From Oceanobacillus damuensis (GTDB lineage Bacteria > Bacillota > Bacilli > Bacillales > Amphibacillaceae): DNA of 64,000 nt. Each line of letters opens with the position of its first letter. Within the stretch, counting starts at the first letter, position 1. The position numbers were made by a program, and so were the translations under genes. Under the pieces are notes generated by a model. The model was not told the origin of the DNA and made no database searches. It worked only from the letters and a program-made list of their open reading frames with translations. This document shows, one piece after another, positions 55,150-64,000 of this stretch. Where the stretch lies: the NCBI RefSeq assembly GCF_001618145.1, contig NZ_LQNF01000017.1, forward strand, positions 1 through 64,000, given 5' to 3'.

Positions 55150-56520
55150 TTATTTCATTAAATTTTTAACTACCGTTGATGCAAGTTTACTGCCAGGGTA
55201 GCGGAAAGGCAGGTCAAATTTAGTCGTCTGTTTCATGATGCTTTTCCTATGGGTAAACGTATCAAAACTGTATTTTCCATGGTAAGCTCCCATGCCGCTG
55301 TTTCCAACTCCGCCAAAAGGAAGGTGCGGGTTGGCAAGATGGTATAGGGTATCATTGATCGAACCTCCACCGAACGACACATATTCCATAACCTGCTGCT
55401 GCATTTTTTCATTTTCTCCAAAATAATAAAGGGCAAGCGGCTTTTCCATTCTTCTGATTTTATACAGAGCGTCTTCGATATTTGTAAATGACAGAACAGG
55501 TAAAATCGGGCCGAAAATTTCCTCTTTCATGATTGAATCTTCCCAGGTGATTTTATCAAGGATGGTAGGCTCAATCATAAGTGATTTTCTGCTTGTGGCC
55601 CCACCGTGGAGGACAGTACCTTCCAAAAGAAATTTCTCCAGTCGTTCAAAATTCTTCTCATTTATGATTCTTGTATAGTCGTCATTTTCCAGAGGATCTT
55701 TCCCATAAAGTGCTATGATATGTTTTTTCATAGCTTTTAACAGTTTGAATTTTGCCTTCTCGTGTACATAGACATAGTCAGGTGCCACACAGGTTTGACC
55801 CGCGTTCGTAAATTTACCCCATACGATTCGTTTGGCCGTAAGATTGATATTGGCATCCTCATCAACGATTGCCGGGCTTTTTCCGCCCAGTTCCAGTGTA
55901 ACTGGAGTCAAATGCTCACTGGCTGCACGCATAACGATTTTCCCTATATGGGAACTGCCAGTGAAGAAAATATAGTCGAATCGCTGTTTCAACAGTATTT
56001 CACTCGTTTCTTGCCCACCTTCGATTACAGTGATATATGAACTGTCAAATGTTTGTTTAAACATATCCGCCAGTATTGCCGATGTAGTCGACGCATGTTC
56101 TGACGGTTTAATAAGTACGCAATTACCTGCAGAAATTGCACCAATTACAGGAGCAACTGCAAGCTGAAGAGGATAATTCCACGGAGAAATTACAAGTACA
56201 ACCCCAAGTGGTTCCTTCATAATATAGCTTTTAGATCCCTTATGTGTAATGGGCGATTGCACTTTTTCGGGCTCCATCCATCCCCTGAGATTTTTCAGTG
56301 TCAAATCAATTTCAGAATAAAGCAGCCCTAGCTCCGTTGTCAGGGTTTCATGCTTCGATTTATTTAAATCTCTTTTTAATGCACGATAAATCTTATGCTC
56401 ATTATCTTTAAGCATGTCTCTTAGCTTGAGCAATTGTCTTTTGCGGAATTCGTAGTCAACAGTATTGCCATTCATAAAAAATGTCCGCAAATTGGTAACG
56501 ATTGTTTCGGTGTACTCCAT
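55150..56520 (-). CDS. Class 3-type aldehyde dehydrogenase
   Basis: This 456-residue NAD(P)-dependent aldehyde dehydrogenase oxidises medium or fatty aldehydes to acids (substrate inferred). It has the cofactor region PWNYPLQLAVAP, FTGSSHIGKIVM, the general base in TLELGGKSPAIV (Glu) and the catalytic Cys in NAGQTCVAPDYV. The C-terminus is long and hydrophobic-basic, as in class 3/YwdH proteins. ATG 56520 (MEYTETIV) has GAGGAGACATT upstream. It lies 13 bases after rnz on the same strand, so the two may be co-transcribed. Confidence 0.92.
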   Translation of the reverse strand: MEYTETIVTNLRTFFMNGNTVDYEFRKRQLLKLRDMLKDNEHKIYRALKRDLNKSKHETLTTELGLLYSEIDLTLKNLRGWMEPEKVQSPITHKGSKSYIMKEPLGVVLVISPWNYPLQLAVAPVIGAISAGNCVLIKPSEHASTTSAILADMFKQTFDSSYITVIEGGQETSEILLKQRFDYIFFTGSSHIGKIVMRAASEHLTPVTLELGGKSPAIVDEDANINLTAKRIVWGKFTNAGQTCVAPDYVYVHEKAKFKLLKAMKKHIIALYGKDPLENDDYTRIINEKNFERLEKFLLEGTVLHGGATSRKSLMIEPTILDKITWEDSIMKEEIFGPILPVLSFTNIEDALYKIRRMEKPLALYYFGENEKMQQQVMEYVSFGGGSINDTLYHLANPHLPFGGVGNSGMGAYHGKYSFDTFTHRKSIMKQTTKFDLPFRYPGSKLASTVVKNLMK

Positions 56521-56533
56521 AAAAATGTCTCCT

Positions 56534-57460
56534 CTAATTAAGGTTGTCAATTTCAAATTCACGAAAGTCCCTGGCAAGGAATGTTTCTGTGAAAATATTA
56601 CGCGCTTCTGATAATATCCGTTTTTCATCTTCCTCCTGGTAGCGGGAAGAAATATGCGTTAATATCAGTTTTTTAACTCCACCATTGGAAGCCAGGGTAG
56701 CAGCCTGTATGTTAGTCGAGTGAAAATATTCTCTCGCCAGATTCTTCTTGTCATGCATAAATGTGGCTTCATGAATGAGTACATCCGAATTTTCGACGAA
56801 TGATATATGTTCCTCCCGAGTACGAGTATCTCCTAATATGGTAATGACCCTGCCTCTTTTCTCAGCGCCGATGAAATCTTTACTGTAGAGCTGGGTCCCA
56901 TCAGAAGAGACTGTCACTTCATTTTCTTTGATCTCACGGTAAATGGGGCCGGGCAAAATACCAATTTCTTTAAGTCTATCGACAAGCAGCTCTCCCGGCT
57001 TGTCCTTTTCAACGATCCGATATCCAAAACTTTGAATACCGTGATCGAGTTGTTTTGCATAGACAGTAAAGTTATCTTCATCCAAAATCTTTCCATCGGT
57101 TACTTCCACTATTTCCAATGGGTAGGTCAGATAAGTGCCGCTTATTTTAAGACTTGTCGTCACAAACTCCTTTATGCCCACTGGACCATATAAAGTTAAA
57201 AGCTCTTCACCACCCTGAAACGAACGGCTGCTCAATAATCCCGGAAGACCGTAAATATGGTCTCCGTGCAGGTGGGTAATAAATATTTTATTTATTTTTC
57301 TCGGCTTTATGGAGGTCCTTAAAATTTGGTGCTGAGTGGCTTCTCCACAATCAAATAACCATACACTATTTATTTCCTGTAGAAGTGTCAATGCAATAGC
57401 AGAGACATTTCGCTCTTTCGAAGGAACTCCTGCCCCTGTACCAAGAAATATCAGTTCCAT
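56534..57460 (-). CDS. rnz: Ribonuclease Z
   Basis: RNase Z removes 3' trailers from tRNA precursors that lack an encoded CCA. The 308-residue zinc metallo-beta-lactamase has MELIFLGTGAGVPSKERN at the N-terminus, the metal motif THLHGDHIYGLPG, LGDTRTREE, HEATFMHDKKNLA and the C-terminal HISSRYQ. ATG 57460 has GGAGGAATAAT upstream. It is full length (B. subtilis 307 aa) and precedes the aldehyde dehydrogenase gene on the minus strand. Confidence 0.95.
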   Translation of the reverse strand: MELIFLGTGAGVPSKERNVSAIALTLLQEINSVWLFDCGEATQHQILRTSIKPRKINKIFITHLHGDHIYGLPGLLSSRSFQGGEELLTLYGPVGIKEFVTTSLKISGTYLTYPLEIVEVTDGKILDEDNFTVYAKQLDHGIQSFGYRIVEKDKPGELLVDRLKEIGILPGPIYREIKENEVTVSSDGTQLYSKDFIGAEKRGRVITILGDTRTREEHISFVENSDVLIHEATFMHDKKNLAREYFHSTNIQAATLASNGGVKKLILTHISSRYQEEDEKRILSEARNIFTETFLARDFREFEIDNLN

Positions 57461-57499
57461 ATTATTCCTCCATCTGAAAATCAATTCCTTTAATTCCTA

Positions 57500-58225
57500 T
57501 TATAGTATATTTCGATAACGAAGTGCCTTATTTGGCACATCTGTAATTACACCATCACACTCAGCAAAAAAGGAGCGCATAATATGTACAAATTTATTTA
57601 CAGTATATACACGAATCTTCATATTTTCTTCCTTGCATTTCTGGACAAGTGATTTGCTCAATAGTCGATAATTGATATGGATTGCATTGGCTCCAAGTCC
57701 CTTTGTATACCATATAAGATCTTTTCTTTTTCTTGAAGTAAGCAATGCCACCCCGATTTTCTCTCGAAGAGGTTTCATACGTTCGACACTATCATGGTTA
57801 AATGTCGAAAGTGTAGTGCGATTCAAAAGGCTGTAATGTTCAATCATCTCATATACAATCGATTCTATGTTTTTATAGTCAATTCTACTATTTTTCAGCT
57901 CGATATTTAAGTACAACGACTTGTCGTTTGCCCATTCCAGAAAGTTTTGAAGTGAAATAATAGATGTTCCTGAGAATTCACTGGAAAACCATGAACCGGC
58001 ATCCAGCTTTTGCAACTCCTCATAATAATAATCCTTTATAAAACCCCGGCCATTTGTAGTTCGCTTCACATGTGAATCATGAATAAGTACGGGAATCCTG
58101 TCCTTCGTTAAGTGTACATCCGTTTCGATACCTTCCGCTTTCATTTTATACGCGAGTTCAAACGCCGGCATGGTATTTTCTGGAGCATACTTGCTTGCAC
58201 CGCGATGAGCTATGATTTTCGTCAT
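57500..58225 (-). CDS. Glycerophosphodiester phosphodiesterase family protein
   Basis: This 241-residue GDPD-family enzyme hydrolyses glycerophosphodiesters to glycerol-3-phosphate and an alcohol. The TIM-barrel motifs IIAHRGASKYAPENTMPAF, IETDVHLTKDRIPVLIHDSHVKRTTNG (Glu, Asp, His) and LNIELK are present. No signal peptide is seen, so it is cytosolic, unlike secreted GlpQ. ATG 58225 follows GAGGTGGAAAGT. The exact substrate is unknown. Confidence 0.9.
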   Translation of the reverse strand: MTKIIAHRGASKYAPENTMPAFELAYKMKAEGIETDVHLTKDRIPVLIHDSHVKRTTNGRGFIKDYYYEELQKLDAGSWFSSEFSGTSIISLQNFLEWANDKSLYLNIELKNSRIDYKNIESIVYEMIEHYSLLNRTTLSTFNHDSVERMKPLREKIGVALLTSRKRKDLIWYTKGLGANAIHINYRLLSKSLVQKCKEENMKIRVYTVNKFVHIMRSFFAECDGVITDVPNKALRYRNIL

Positions 58226-58396
58226 ACTTTCCACCTCAATTTCAATTGTGTTTTATTTTTTTGGATAAGTCAATAATGCAGGCTGATTTCACCTTTACCC
58301 TACATATATATTGGAATGAATGTACATCTATCCGAAAAAAATGTACAATAAAGTGAATAGTGATTCATTTTTTATACTGAACAAGGAGGAATCTTT

Positions 58397-59359
58397 TTGA
58401 AAATCATCGATGAAAACATCATCCAGCTGACACTGCCAACTCCATTTGCAGTCGGTGATGTCCATGTCTATCTGATGAAAGGTGACACGCTGACATTAAT
58501 CGATGCCGGTGCAAAAACTATACAAGCGAAAGATTCCTTTGTACATCAATTAAAGAAAATAGGCTATGGACTTATGGATATAGAACAAATCGTTCTTACG
58601 CACCACCACCCCGACCACACAGGGTTGATTGAAGAATTCCCCAGGCTCAAACACATTATGGCACATCAGGAAGTAGATTTGTGGTTAACAATGAATTCGC
58701 CATTTCTGAGAAATAACGAGAAATTTTTTGAAGGCTTTTTTATTCTTAACGGCGTACCTGAAAAGTTTCATCCTGCTATTAATGAAATGACGGATGACTT
58801 CGAATATGGCGGCCGGGGGAGCTTGAGCGGAATGCTTAAAGAGAATGACACCATACCGGCTCATCCGGATTGGCGAGTGATTGAAACGAAAGGCCATGCA
58901 CAGACACATTTATCATTCGTAAGAGATAGTGACGGACTAATTATAGGCGGCGACCATCTAATCAAGCATATTTCCCCCAATCCAATGATTGAAGCCCCCA
59001 TTATAGAGGGTGAAGAACGTCAAAGGCCAATGCTTGACTACCGTGACAGCTTAAAGAAATGTTCTAACCTTGAATTAACATCAGTATTGCCGGGTCATGG
59101 GGAAATATTTTCCGGGATAAATGAACTGATCAGCAAACGATTGGTAAGTCAGGAAAAAAGAGCGGAGAAAGTATACCGTCTAATTAAATCAAATAGCCTG
59201 ACTCCATATGAAATCTGTACACAATTATTTCCGAAGTATTATGAGAAGCAGATAAATCTCACTATGTCGGAAACAATTGGCCAACTTGATTATTTATTAG
59301 ATGAAAAACTAATCGACTATTCTATCGAGGATGGGATACTGATCTATTATGCAAAATAA
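58397..59359 (+). CDS. yqjP: Metallo-beta-lactamase fold hydrolase YqjP
   Basis: This 320-residue hydrolase has the metal motif VLTHHHPDHTGLI, the later GHAQTHLSF and GGDHLIKH, and VLPGHGEIF. A C-terminal winged-helix-like segment (about 255-320) follows, resembling the LACTB2/glyoxalase-like group. The substrate is not known. It starts at TTG 58397 behind AAGGAGGAATCTT. It overlaps the next gene, yqjQ, by 11 bases, suggesting a two-gene operon. Confidence 0.88.
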   Translation: MKIIDENIIQLTLPTPFAVGDVHVYLMKGDTLTLIDAGAKTIQAKDSFVHQLKKIGYGLMDIEQIVLTHHHPDHTGLIEEFPRLKHIMAHQEVDLWLTMNSPFLRNNEKFFEGFFILNGVPEKFHPAINEMTDDFEYGGRGSLSGMLKENDTIPAHPDWRVIETKGHAQTHLSFVRDSDGLIIGGDHLIKHISPNPMIEAPIIEGEERQRPMLDYRDSLKKCSNLELTSVLPGHGEIFSGINELISKRLVSQEKRAEKVYRLIKSNSLTPYEICTQLFPKYYEKQINLTMSETIGQLDYLLDEKLIDYSIEDGILIYYAK

Positions 59360-60143
59360 AATCTGCAACAAAAAAATAATTATTACCGGGGCTTCAAGCG
59401 GGATCGGGGAACGGATTTGCTGGCATGTGGCAAAAAGCGGGGGTATCCCGATTATGCTCGCAAGATCCGAGGATAAATTAGTTGCAATTCAAAAACAGCT
59501 AATGAGCGAATTAGAAGCACATAGTTTCATCTATAGGATTGACCTACAAAGGGAAGAGGCACTTGACCCCATTATTGATATGATACTTGCTGACCATGGA
59601 CAAGTTCATGGATTGATCAATAATGCGGGGATCGGTGTTTTTGACTATGTAAAAGATATGAAATGGGATGATATTGCGCAGATGTTCCGACTTAATGTGT
59701 TTGCAGCCATGCAATTATCTCAACGATTTATTCCACATTTTACTGAACATGGAGAAGGACACATTATTAATATCATTTCCCAGGCAGCTAAAATCGCCAC
59801 ACCTAAATCAGCAGCATATGGCGCTTCAAAGCATGCAATACTCGGTTTTACAAATGCCATGCGACAGGAACTCAGCAAGGAAAATATATTTGTAACTGCT
59901 GTTAATCTAGGCCCTGTACGTACAAATTTCTTTTCAGTTGCCGACCCGAATGGTGCATATCAGAAAAACGTCGAGCGTTATATGCTCGACCCTGATAAAG
60001 TGGCCAAAGTTATCGTTGAGAGTCTTTTCAAAAATAAAAGAGAAATAAATATGCCATTCTGGATGGAAATCGGCAGCCGCTTCTACAGCGTATTACCGGG
60101 TTTCATGGAGAAAATATTAAAAGGTCAATTTAACAAAAAATAA
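59349..60143 (+). CDS. yqjQ: Short-chain dehydrogenase/reductase YqjQ
   Basis: This 264-residue classical SDR has the cofactor loop ITGASSGIGERI, NNAGIGVFDYV, and the catalytic Ser/Tyr/Lys in IISQAAKIATPKSAAYGASKHAILGF. An Arg after the second strand (LARSEDKL) suggests NADP preference. A hydrophobic C-terminal segment may associate with membrane. It resembles YqjQ of Bacilli; the substrate is unknown. The start overlaps yqjP, and the pair shares the same order in B. subtilis. Confidence 0.9.
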   Translation: MQNKICNKKIIITGASSGIGERICWHVAKSGGIPIMLARSEDKLVAIQKQLMSELEAHSFIYRIDLQREEALDPIIDMILADHGQVHGLINNAGIGVFDYVKDMKWDDIAQMFRLNVFAAMQLSQRFIPHFTEHGEGHIINIISQAAKIATPKSAAYGASKHAILGFTNAMRQELSKENIFVTAVNLGPVRTNFFSVADPNGAYQKNVERYMLDPDKVAKVIVESLFKNKREINMPFWMEIGSRFYSVLPGFMEKILKGQFNKK

Positions 60144-60204
60144 GATCCTTTGACAACCAGCCATTAAGATTATACCGTTAAAATAAAACTATAAGCTGGT
60201 TTCT

Positions 60205-60735
60205 GTAATTGATGCAATATGTGTAAACTGCAACATATGCAAACTCGGATAAGCTTCTTCGGCGACCGCTCGGGGAAATACACTGCGCTTTCCACGGGCG
60301 GCTGGTGAGCCCCTTCATGCCACGCATTTCAGTGTCTCACCTATGCCTCTCTTCCCGTAGGAGTCTCCGTGTATTTCCCCGAGCTGGATAGAAGAGTGCT
60401 GGCATTTACTGTACTTGCAACAGTTAATGGGGACGTAGGAATCAGTTGTTATAAAAATAGCTGATGCACTGAAAGTAAATCAAATGTATTAATCTTTCAT
60501 GCACAGAATTTTTTGGTGAATTTCCGTATCAGCAGCCCGTATACATGTAGACTCCAGCGGGAGGAAAGGCATAGGTGAGACCCCGCAGTGCGATAGCACG
60601 AGGAGGGCTAACCAGCCGCCCGCGGAAAGCGAAGTGTATACGGGCTGCGGTTGCCGAAGTAACTTGTTAACATTAACAATGCTACAGAGCTAGCATATAT
60701 GTAAGTAACTTCCCATTTTATATCAAATACGAAGA
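60205..60735. repeat. Composite hairpin repeat, copy C
   Basis: This is another copy of the composite seen near 54.6 kb. The left hairpin is perfect for 16 bp: GCTCGGGGAAATACAC (60268-60283) with GTGTATTTCCCCGAGC (60369-60384). The right hairpin is 14 bp: GCAGCCCGTATACA (60532-60545) with TGTATACGGGCTGC (60635-60648). The right module is again an inverted homologue of the left. The ends have CTTCGGCGACCGCTC and GCGGTTGCCGAAGTAACTT, then GTAACTTCCCATTTTATATC. It fills the gap 60144-60772, with no gene seen. Confidence 0.8.
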
Positions 60736-60772
60736 GTGAAAAACAACCAAACTTATGAAAGGAGCATTCATT

Positions 60773-61096
60773 TTGAGATTGACGATTACTCCTGAAGCAG
60801 AACAGCAACTGGGGCAGATGAGGAGAGAAAATGACCGTTATCTTTTGTTATGGTATGACATTGATGACTGTGGCTGTGGTGTGAATGGCCTGCCTACGAT
60901 ACGATTTGTAAGGGAAAAGAAACCTAACTATAGTCAGATGGAAAATGATGGAATCCCGACCTTCATCGATTCGCAACAAGCTGTTTTCTTTGCAGATGAA
61001 ATGATATTGGGTGTCCACAAAGGGGTTTTTCGACTTTCAAGCAAAGAAGGTATATTGAACCCGTTTATTCCGTCACAAAACCTGTTACAGGCTTAA
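60773..61096 (+). CDS. yqkB: HesB/IscA-like family protein YqkB
   Basis: This 107-residue protein has a HesB-type beta fold with RLTITPEAEQQLGQM at the N-terminus, LWYDIDDCGCGVNGLPTIRFV (paired cysteines CGC) and a C-terminal strand-rich half. It resembles YqkB of B. subtilis (also 107 aa). Iron-sulfur scaffolding is suggested by the family, but a full three-cysteine A-type motif is not visible, so the function is open. TTG 60773 follows GAAAGGAGCATTCAT; the ATG at 60755 is part of that ribosome site. Confidence 0.82.
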   Translation: MRLTITPEAEQQLGQMRRENDRYLLLWYDIDDCGCGVNGLPTIRFVREKKPNYSQMENDGIPTFIDSQQAVFFADEMILGVHKGVFRLSSKEGILNPFIPSQNLLQA

Positions 61097-61140
61097 CGGG
61101 CATAATTCTCCGCACATTGATCATTGATGGAAGAAAAGGA

Positions 61141-61184
61141 GAGGTGGGAGCAGCATCCTATCTTTGGATTGCTGCTCCCACCTC
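61141..61184. terminator. Bidirectional hairpin yqkB/yqkF
   Basis: GAGGTGGGAGCAGCA pairs with TGCTGCTCCCACCTC around a 14-base loop. It lies between the converging yqkB and the aldo/keto reductase gene. The T-run is weak on both strands. Confidence 0.7.
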
Positions 61185-61226
61185 ATTATATTGACTGCCT
61201 CTTGTTCCTATAGAGAAGGGGAGACA

Positions 61227-62147
61227 CTATCTATGTTTATCATATTGATTTGATTTTGTGATTTGCTTTAATCTTATATAAAGGTCCTCAGTCATCGGCC
61301 CCGAATGAGCGGATTCAACATTCTCACGAAGCTGTTCCACCGAGCTTGCCCCAAATACTGCAGAAGCGACAGCTGGATGTTTTTGTACATAATTTACTGC
61401 AAGCGCATTTAAGGAATACTCTTCCTGCAAAAGTTTGGAAAGATTTTGTTTGACGTCCTTTAATTCTTGATAAGAATAGTCCAGATAACCTTCTTTTCCT
61501 TTCTCTTCAATAATCTTTTCAGCATGGTTGCTTAATATTCCTTTGGCGAGTGGACCGCGGCTCAACACGCTGATTCGGTTACTATGCAAAAGATCAAGTA
61601 TTTCTTCCTCCGGCCTGCGATCAAGAAGGCTGTACTGTGTCATCACACCATCAATCGTAGAATGCTTTACATATTTGCGGATGACATTCGGTCGAATGGA
61701 GGAAATTCCGTATGCCCTGATATAGCCTTCCTGTTTCAGTAGCTCGAATGCTTCGATTGTTTCATCTATTGGGTCTTCCAATGTCCCCCCGTGCAGCATA
61801 TAGAAATCGATATAATCGGTTTTTAGACGTCTTAGGCTATCCTTTACCGCCTGCATTATATATTCCTTTGAGGGATCCCAGTACCAATCCATGCTTTTTC
61901 TATTGAAATGGTTGCCAACTTTTGTTGTCAGTATGATTTGCTCCCTTTTGTTTTTGATTGCATTGCCGACAATCTCTTCATTCATCCCAAAGTCGTACAA
62001 ATCAGCAGTATCCAAATGGTTTATCCCCGCATCTATTGCATGATCTATAATTTCAATAGCTTTATCCGGGTCTTTCCCAAGTGACATACAGCCTAATGTC
62101 AGCTCGGAAATCATAATATCTGATTTACCTAATTTATTTTTTTTCAT
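61227..62147 (-). CDS. yqkF: Aldo/keto reductase YqkF
   Basis: This 306-residue NADPH-dependent aldo/keto reductase has LGCMSLG, the catalytic DTADLYDFG (Asp, Tyr), TTKVGN with the catalytic lysine, FYMLHGGT and the cofactor-binding ASAVFGASSVEQLREN. Length equals YqkF of B. subtilis (306). The natural substrate is unknown. ATG 62147 follows GGGAGTGCAGAAA; an in-frame extension to 62210 lacks a ribosome site. It is monocistronic, divergent from nudF. Confidence 0.9.
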   Translation of the reverse strand: MKKNKLGKSDIMISELTLGCMSLGKDPDKAIEIIDHAIDAGINHLDTADLYDFGMNEEIVGNAIKNKREQIILTTKVGNHFNRKSMDWYWDPSKEYIMQAVKDSLRRLKTDYIDFYMLHGGTLEDPIDETIEAFELLKQEGYIRAYGISSIRPNVIRKYVKHSTIDGVMTQYSLLDRRPEEEILDLLHSNRISVLSRGPLAKGILSNHAEKIIEEKGKEGYLDYSYQELKDVKQNLSKLLQEEYSLNALAVNYVQKHPAVASAVFGASSVEQLRENVESAHSGPMTEDLYIRLKQITKSNQYDKHR

Positions 62148-62280
62148 TTTCTGCACTCCCTTATCATAATCCTTGTAATTTATTGTAAGGACAGCTAGTA
62201 TGAATGACAACTTTTTAAACGCAGAAAAATGCTGAAATTATGCTAAAATAATTAATAGAATGCAAAGAAGGGTGATAAAT

Positions 62281-62826
62281 TTGAAAAAGTTTGAAGAAAA
62301 AACAGTAAAAAGCGAAAAGATATTCAGTGGGAAAATAATTGACCTGCAAGTCGACGAGGTCACATTACCGAATGGAAAAACATCCAACAGGGAACTGATT
62401 AAACATCCTGGAGCCGTAGCAGTCATTCCAATAACGAAGGATAATAAAATCCTGTTTGTTGAACAATACCGTAAACCATTGGAGAAGTCTCTCATCGAAA
62501 TTCCAGCCGGCAAACTGGATGAAAACGAGAATCCAATTGCTGCTGCAGTCCGTGAACTGGAAGAAGAAACAGGATATACTACCAAAGGTTTATCATTTGT
62601 CACATCCTTCTATACTTCTCCCGGATTTGCTGATGAACTGATACATATTTACATAACAGACCAGTTGGTAAAAATGGAAAATCCACCTGAGGGAGACGAC
62701 GATGAATTTGTGGAATTGCACGAGCTCACCTTGGATGAAGCAAAGCAGTATGTTCTTGACGAGCGAATTCACGATGCAAAAACGAATTATGCAATACTCT
62801 ATTTACATGCATTAGGGAGGATGTAA
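62281..62826 (+). CDS. nudF: ADP-ribose pyrophosphatase
   Basis: NudF hydrolyses ADP-ribose to AMP and ribose-5-phosphate, limiting free ADP-ribose. The 181-residue Nudix protein has VEQYRKPLEKSLIEIPAGKLD, then the Nudix box GKLDENENPIAAAVRELEEETGY with all its Glu and Arg positions. TSFYTSPGFADELIHIY follows the box as in ADP-ribose-specific members. TTG 62281 is chosen because AGAAGGGTGAT lies upstream. The next gene begins three bases after the stop, so an operon is likely. Confidence 0.93.
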   Translation: MKKFEEKTVKSEKIFSGKIIDLQVDEVTLPNGKTSNRELIKHPGAVAVIPITKDNKILFVEQYRKPLEKSLIEIPAGKLDENENPIAAAVRELEEETGYTTKGLSFVTSFYTSPGFADELIHIYITDQLVKMENPPEGDDDEFVELHELTLDEAKQYVLDERIHDAKTNYAILYLHALGRM

Positions 62827-62829
62827 GAT

Positions 62830-63996
62830 TTGAACTCCTATTTTGCTGATATGCATATTCATATTGGCAGGGATATGTACAACAAACCTGTAAAAATAAC
62901 AGCCTCCAACAGTCTTACCTTAACAAACATACTTATGGAATCAAGCAGGAATAAAGGCATTGATTTAATTGGTGTGATTGACTGCCATTCGCCTGCTGTC
63001 CAGCAGGAGATTATACAGTTAATCCGCAATGGTGCGGCATATGAGTTAACTGATGGTGGTATTCGCTTTGAAAAAGTTACATTACTCCCTGGGTCAGAAA
63101 TAGAGATCTATGATGAAAACTGCAATGGACCCATTCATGTCCTTTGTTATTTTCCAACACTTTCCAGTATCGGAGCATTTTCAGAATGGCTGTCAAAGCG
63201 GATGAAAAATATAACGTTAAGCTCTCAGCGCTACTATGGAACAGCAAAGGAGCTCCAGTTTAAAGTAAAAGAGTTAAATGGTCTATTTATCCCAGCCCAT
63301 GTTTTCACCCCTTTTAAAAGTTTATATGGTAAAGGTGTCAAACAAACGATGCAAGAAGTGTTCGATCCGGATTTGATCGATGGCATTGAACTTGGTTTAA
63401 GTTCTGATACGTCGATGGCAGATCAAATTAAAGAATTACACAATTTTACTTACGTTTCAAATTCCGATGCACATTCCCTGGCAAAAATAGCAAGAGAATA
63501 TCAGGAAATTGCAATGGAAGAGCCTTCTTTTAAAGAGTTTAACTGGGCACTGCACAAAGTGGACGGCAGAGAGATCATTCGAAACTACGGGATGAATCCA
63601 CAGCTTGGAAAATACCACACTACTGTGTGCAGCAATTGCCTGACCAAAGTTCCCAATAGTATCGCCGAATGCCCTGAATGTGGTTCACGTAAAATAATTA
63701 AAGGGGTGTTCGACCGTATTCAGGAATTAAAAGGGGATGTAAAGAACAACAGGCATCGCCCACCATATCAATATCAAGTGCCCTTGGAATATTTGCCGAA
63801 GCTTGGACCAAAAACCTTCCAGAAGCTACTCGATCATTTTGGTACGGAAATGAATGTGATTCACCATGTTTCGCTGGAACAATTAATAGAAGTAATCCCT
63901 GAAAAACTAGCACACTCTATTATTCAACTGCGGGAAGGGAAGCTGAAGATCCATGCGGGCGGAGGAGGAAGGTATGGCAGTATAGGGACACCTTGA
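62830..63996 (+). CDS. yqxK: Endonuclease Q family protein (PHP domain, YqxK-like)
   Basis: This 388-residue protein has an N-terminal PHP domain with DMHIHIG, IDCHSPAV, PGSEIEI and VSNSDAHSLAKI (metal-binding His, Asp, Glu). A CX2C-X11-CX2C zinc finger follows (VCSNCLTKVPNSIAECPECGS), and then a helix-hairpin-helix-like end (LPKLGPKTFQKLLDHFG). This matches the EndoQ/TIGR00375 family, which cuts DNA 5' to deaminated bases in archaea and in Bacillus pumilus. Activity here is inferred. It starts at TTG 62830 and is complete, with its stop at the window edge. Confidence 0.88.
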   Translation: MNSYFADMHIHIGRDMYNKPVKITASNSLTLTNILMESSRNKGIDLIGVIDCHSPAVQQEIIQLIRNGAAYELTDGGIRFEKVTLLPGSEIEIYDENCNGPIHVLCYFPTLSSIGAFSEWLSKRMKNITLSSQRYYGTAKELQFKVKELNGLFIPAHVFTPFKSLYGKGVKQTMQEVFDPDLIDGIELGLSSDTSMADQIKELHNFTYVSNSDAHSLAKIAREYQEIAMEEPSFKEFNWALHKVDGREIIRNYGMNPQLGKYHTTVCSNCLTKVPNSIAECPECGSRKIIKGVFDRIQELKGDVKNNRHRPPYQYQVPLEYLPKLGPKTFQKLLDHFGTEMNVIHHVSLEQLIEVIPEKLAHSIIQLREGKLKIHAGGGGRYGSIGTP

Positions 63997-64000
63997 TTGT

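Noticed and set aside
1-64000. CRISPR arrays, prophage modules, tRNA or rRNA genes, integrase-flanked islands
   Set aside because: I saw no evenly spaced short direct repeats, no phage structural or integrase genes, and no tRNA-like cloverleaf or rRNA sequence while reading the window. A dedicated tool run could confirm this.

Overview
The window is about 64 kb of low-GC Firmicute chromosome. The gene order follows the Bacillus subtilis yqhH-gcv-mntR-spoIIIA-accBC-recN-spo0A-bkd-yqj-yqk stretch. Sporulation genes (spoIIIAA-AH, spoIVB, spo0A), AT-rich spacers, TTG/GTG starts with strong AGGAGG ribosome binding sites, and interspersed hairpin repeats point to an endospore-forming Bacillaceae, probably the Oceanobacillus/Virgibacillus group. 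The genus is an inference.

Layout. (1) 0.25-7.3 kb: the SNF2 helicase/YqhG pair, then a glycine riboswitch with its terminator, a hairpin repeat, and the glycine-cleavage operon gcvT-gcvPA-gcvPB. (2) 7.3-12.3 kb: rhodanese YqhL, then a B12-dependent (class II) ribonucleotide reductase gene, nrdJ. It sits behind a pair of NrdR boxes and is split by two group I introns; the second intron encodes a PD-(D/E)xK-like homing endonuclease. (3) 12.4-16.9 kb: mntR, the patatin yqhO, yqhP, yqhR, an M24 peptidase (yqhT) and efp. (4) 17-22.2 kb: the complete eight-gene spoIIIA operon behind a sigma-E-type promoter. (5) 22.5-34.3 kb: housekeeping genes accBC, yqhY, nusB, folD, xseAB, ispA, yqxC, argR, recN, then spoIVB and spo0A. 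(6) 35-36.7 kb: an aspartate kinase and a DUF2627 protein on the minus strand. (7) 36.8-46.6 kb: bkdR and a sigma-54-dependent branched-chain keto-acid dehydrogenase operon, whose first gene bcd carries an apparent one-base frameshift, then brxB. (8) 46.7-53.2 kb: yqjA, a small prli42 gene, and a methylmalonyl-CoA module: mutase large subunit, a fused B12-domain/epimerase protein, and a carboxyltransferase. A yqjE peptidase follows. (9) 53.3-64 kb: DNA polymerase IV, aldehyde dehydrogenase, RNase Z, a glycerophosphodiesterase, yqjP, yqjQ, yqkB, yqkF, nudF and an endonuclease Q-like protein. Two more copies of a composite hairpin repeat lie in this region.

How the genes fit together. Regions 7 and 8 form a branched-chain amino-acid catabolic route. 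Leucine/valine dehydrogenase and the BCKDH complex make branched acyl-CoAs. Valine and isoleucine carbon then passes through propionyl-CoA and methylmalonyl-CoA to succinyl-CoA with B12 as cofactor. The window therefore holds two B12-dependent enzymes, NrdJ and the mutase. I found no clearly new multi-gene system, no CRISPR array, no prophage, and no tRNA or rRNA gene. The least ordinary items are the doubly interrupted nrdJ with its homing endonuclease, the composite inverted repeats, the B12-domain/epimerase fusion and the broken bcd reading frame.
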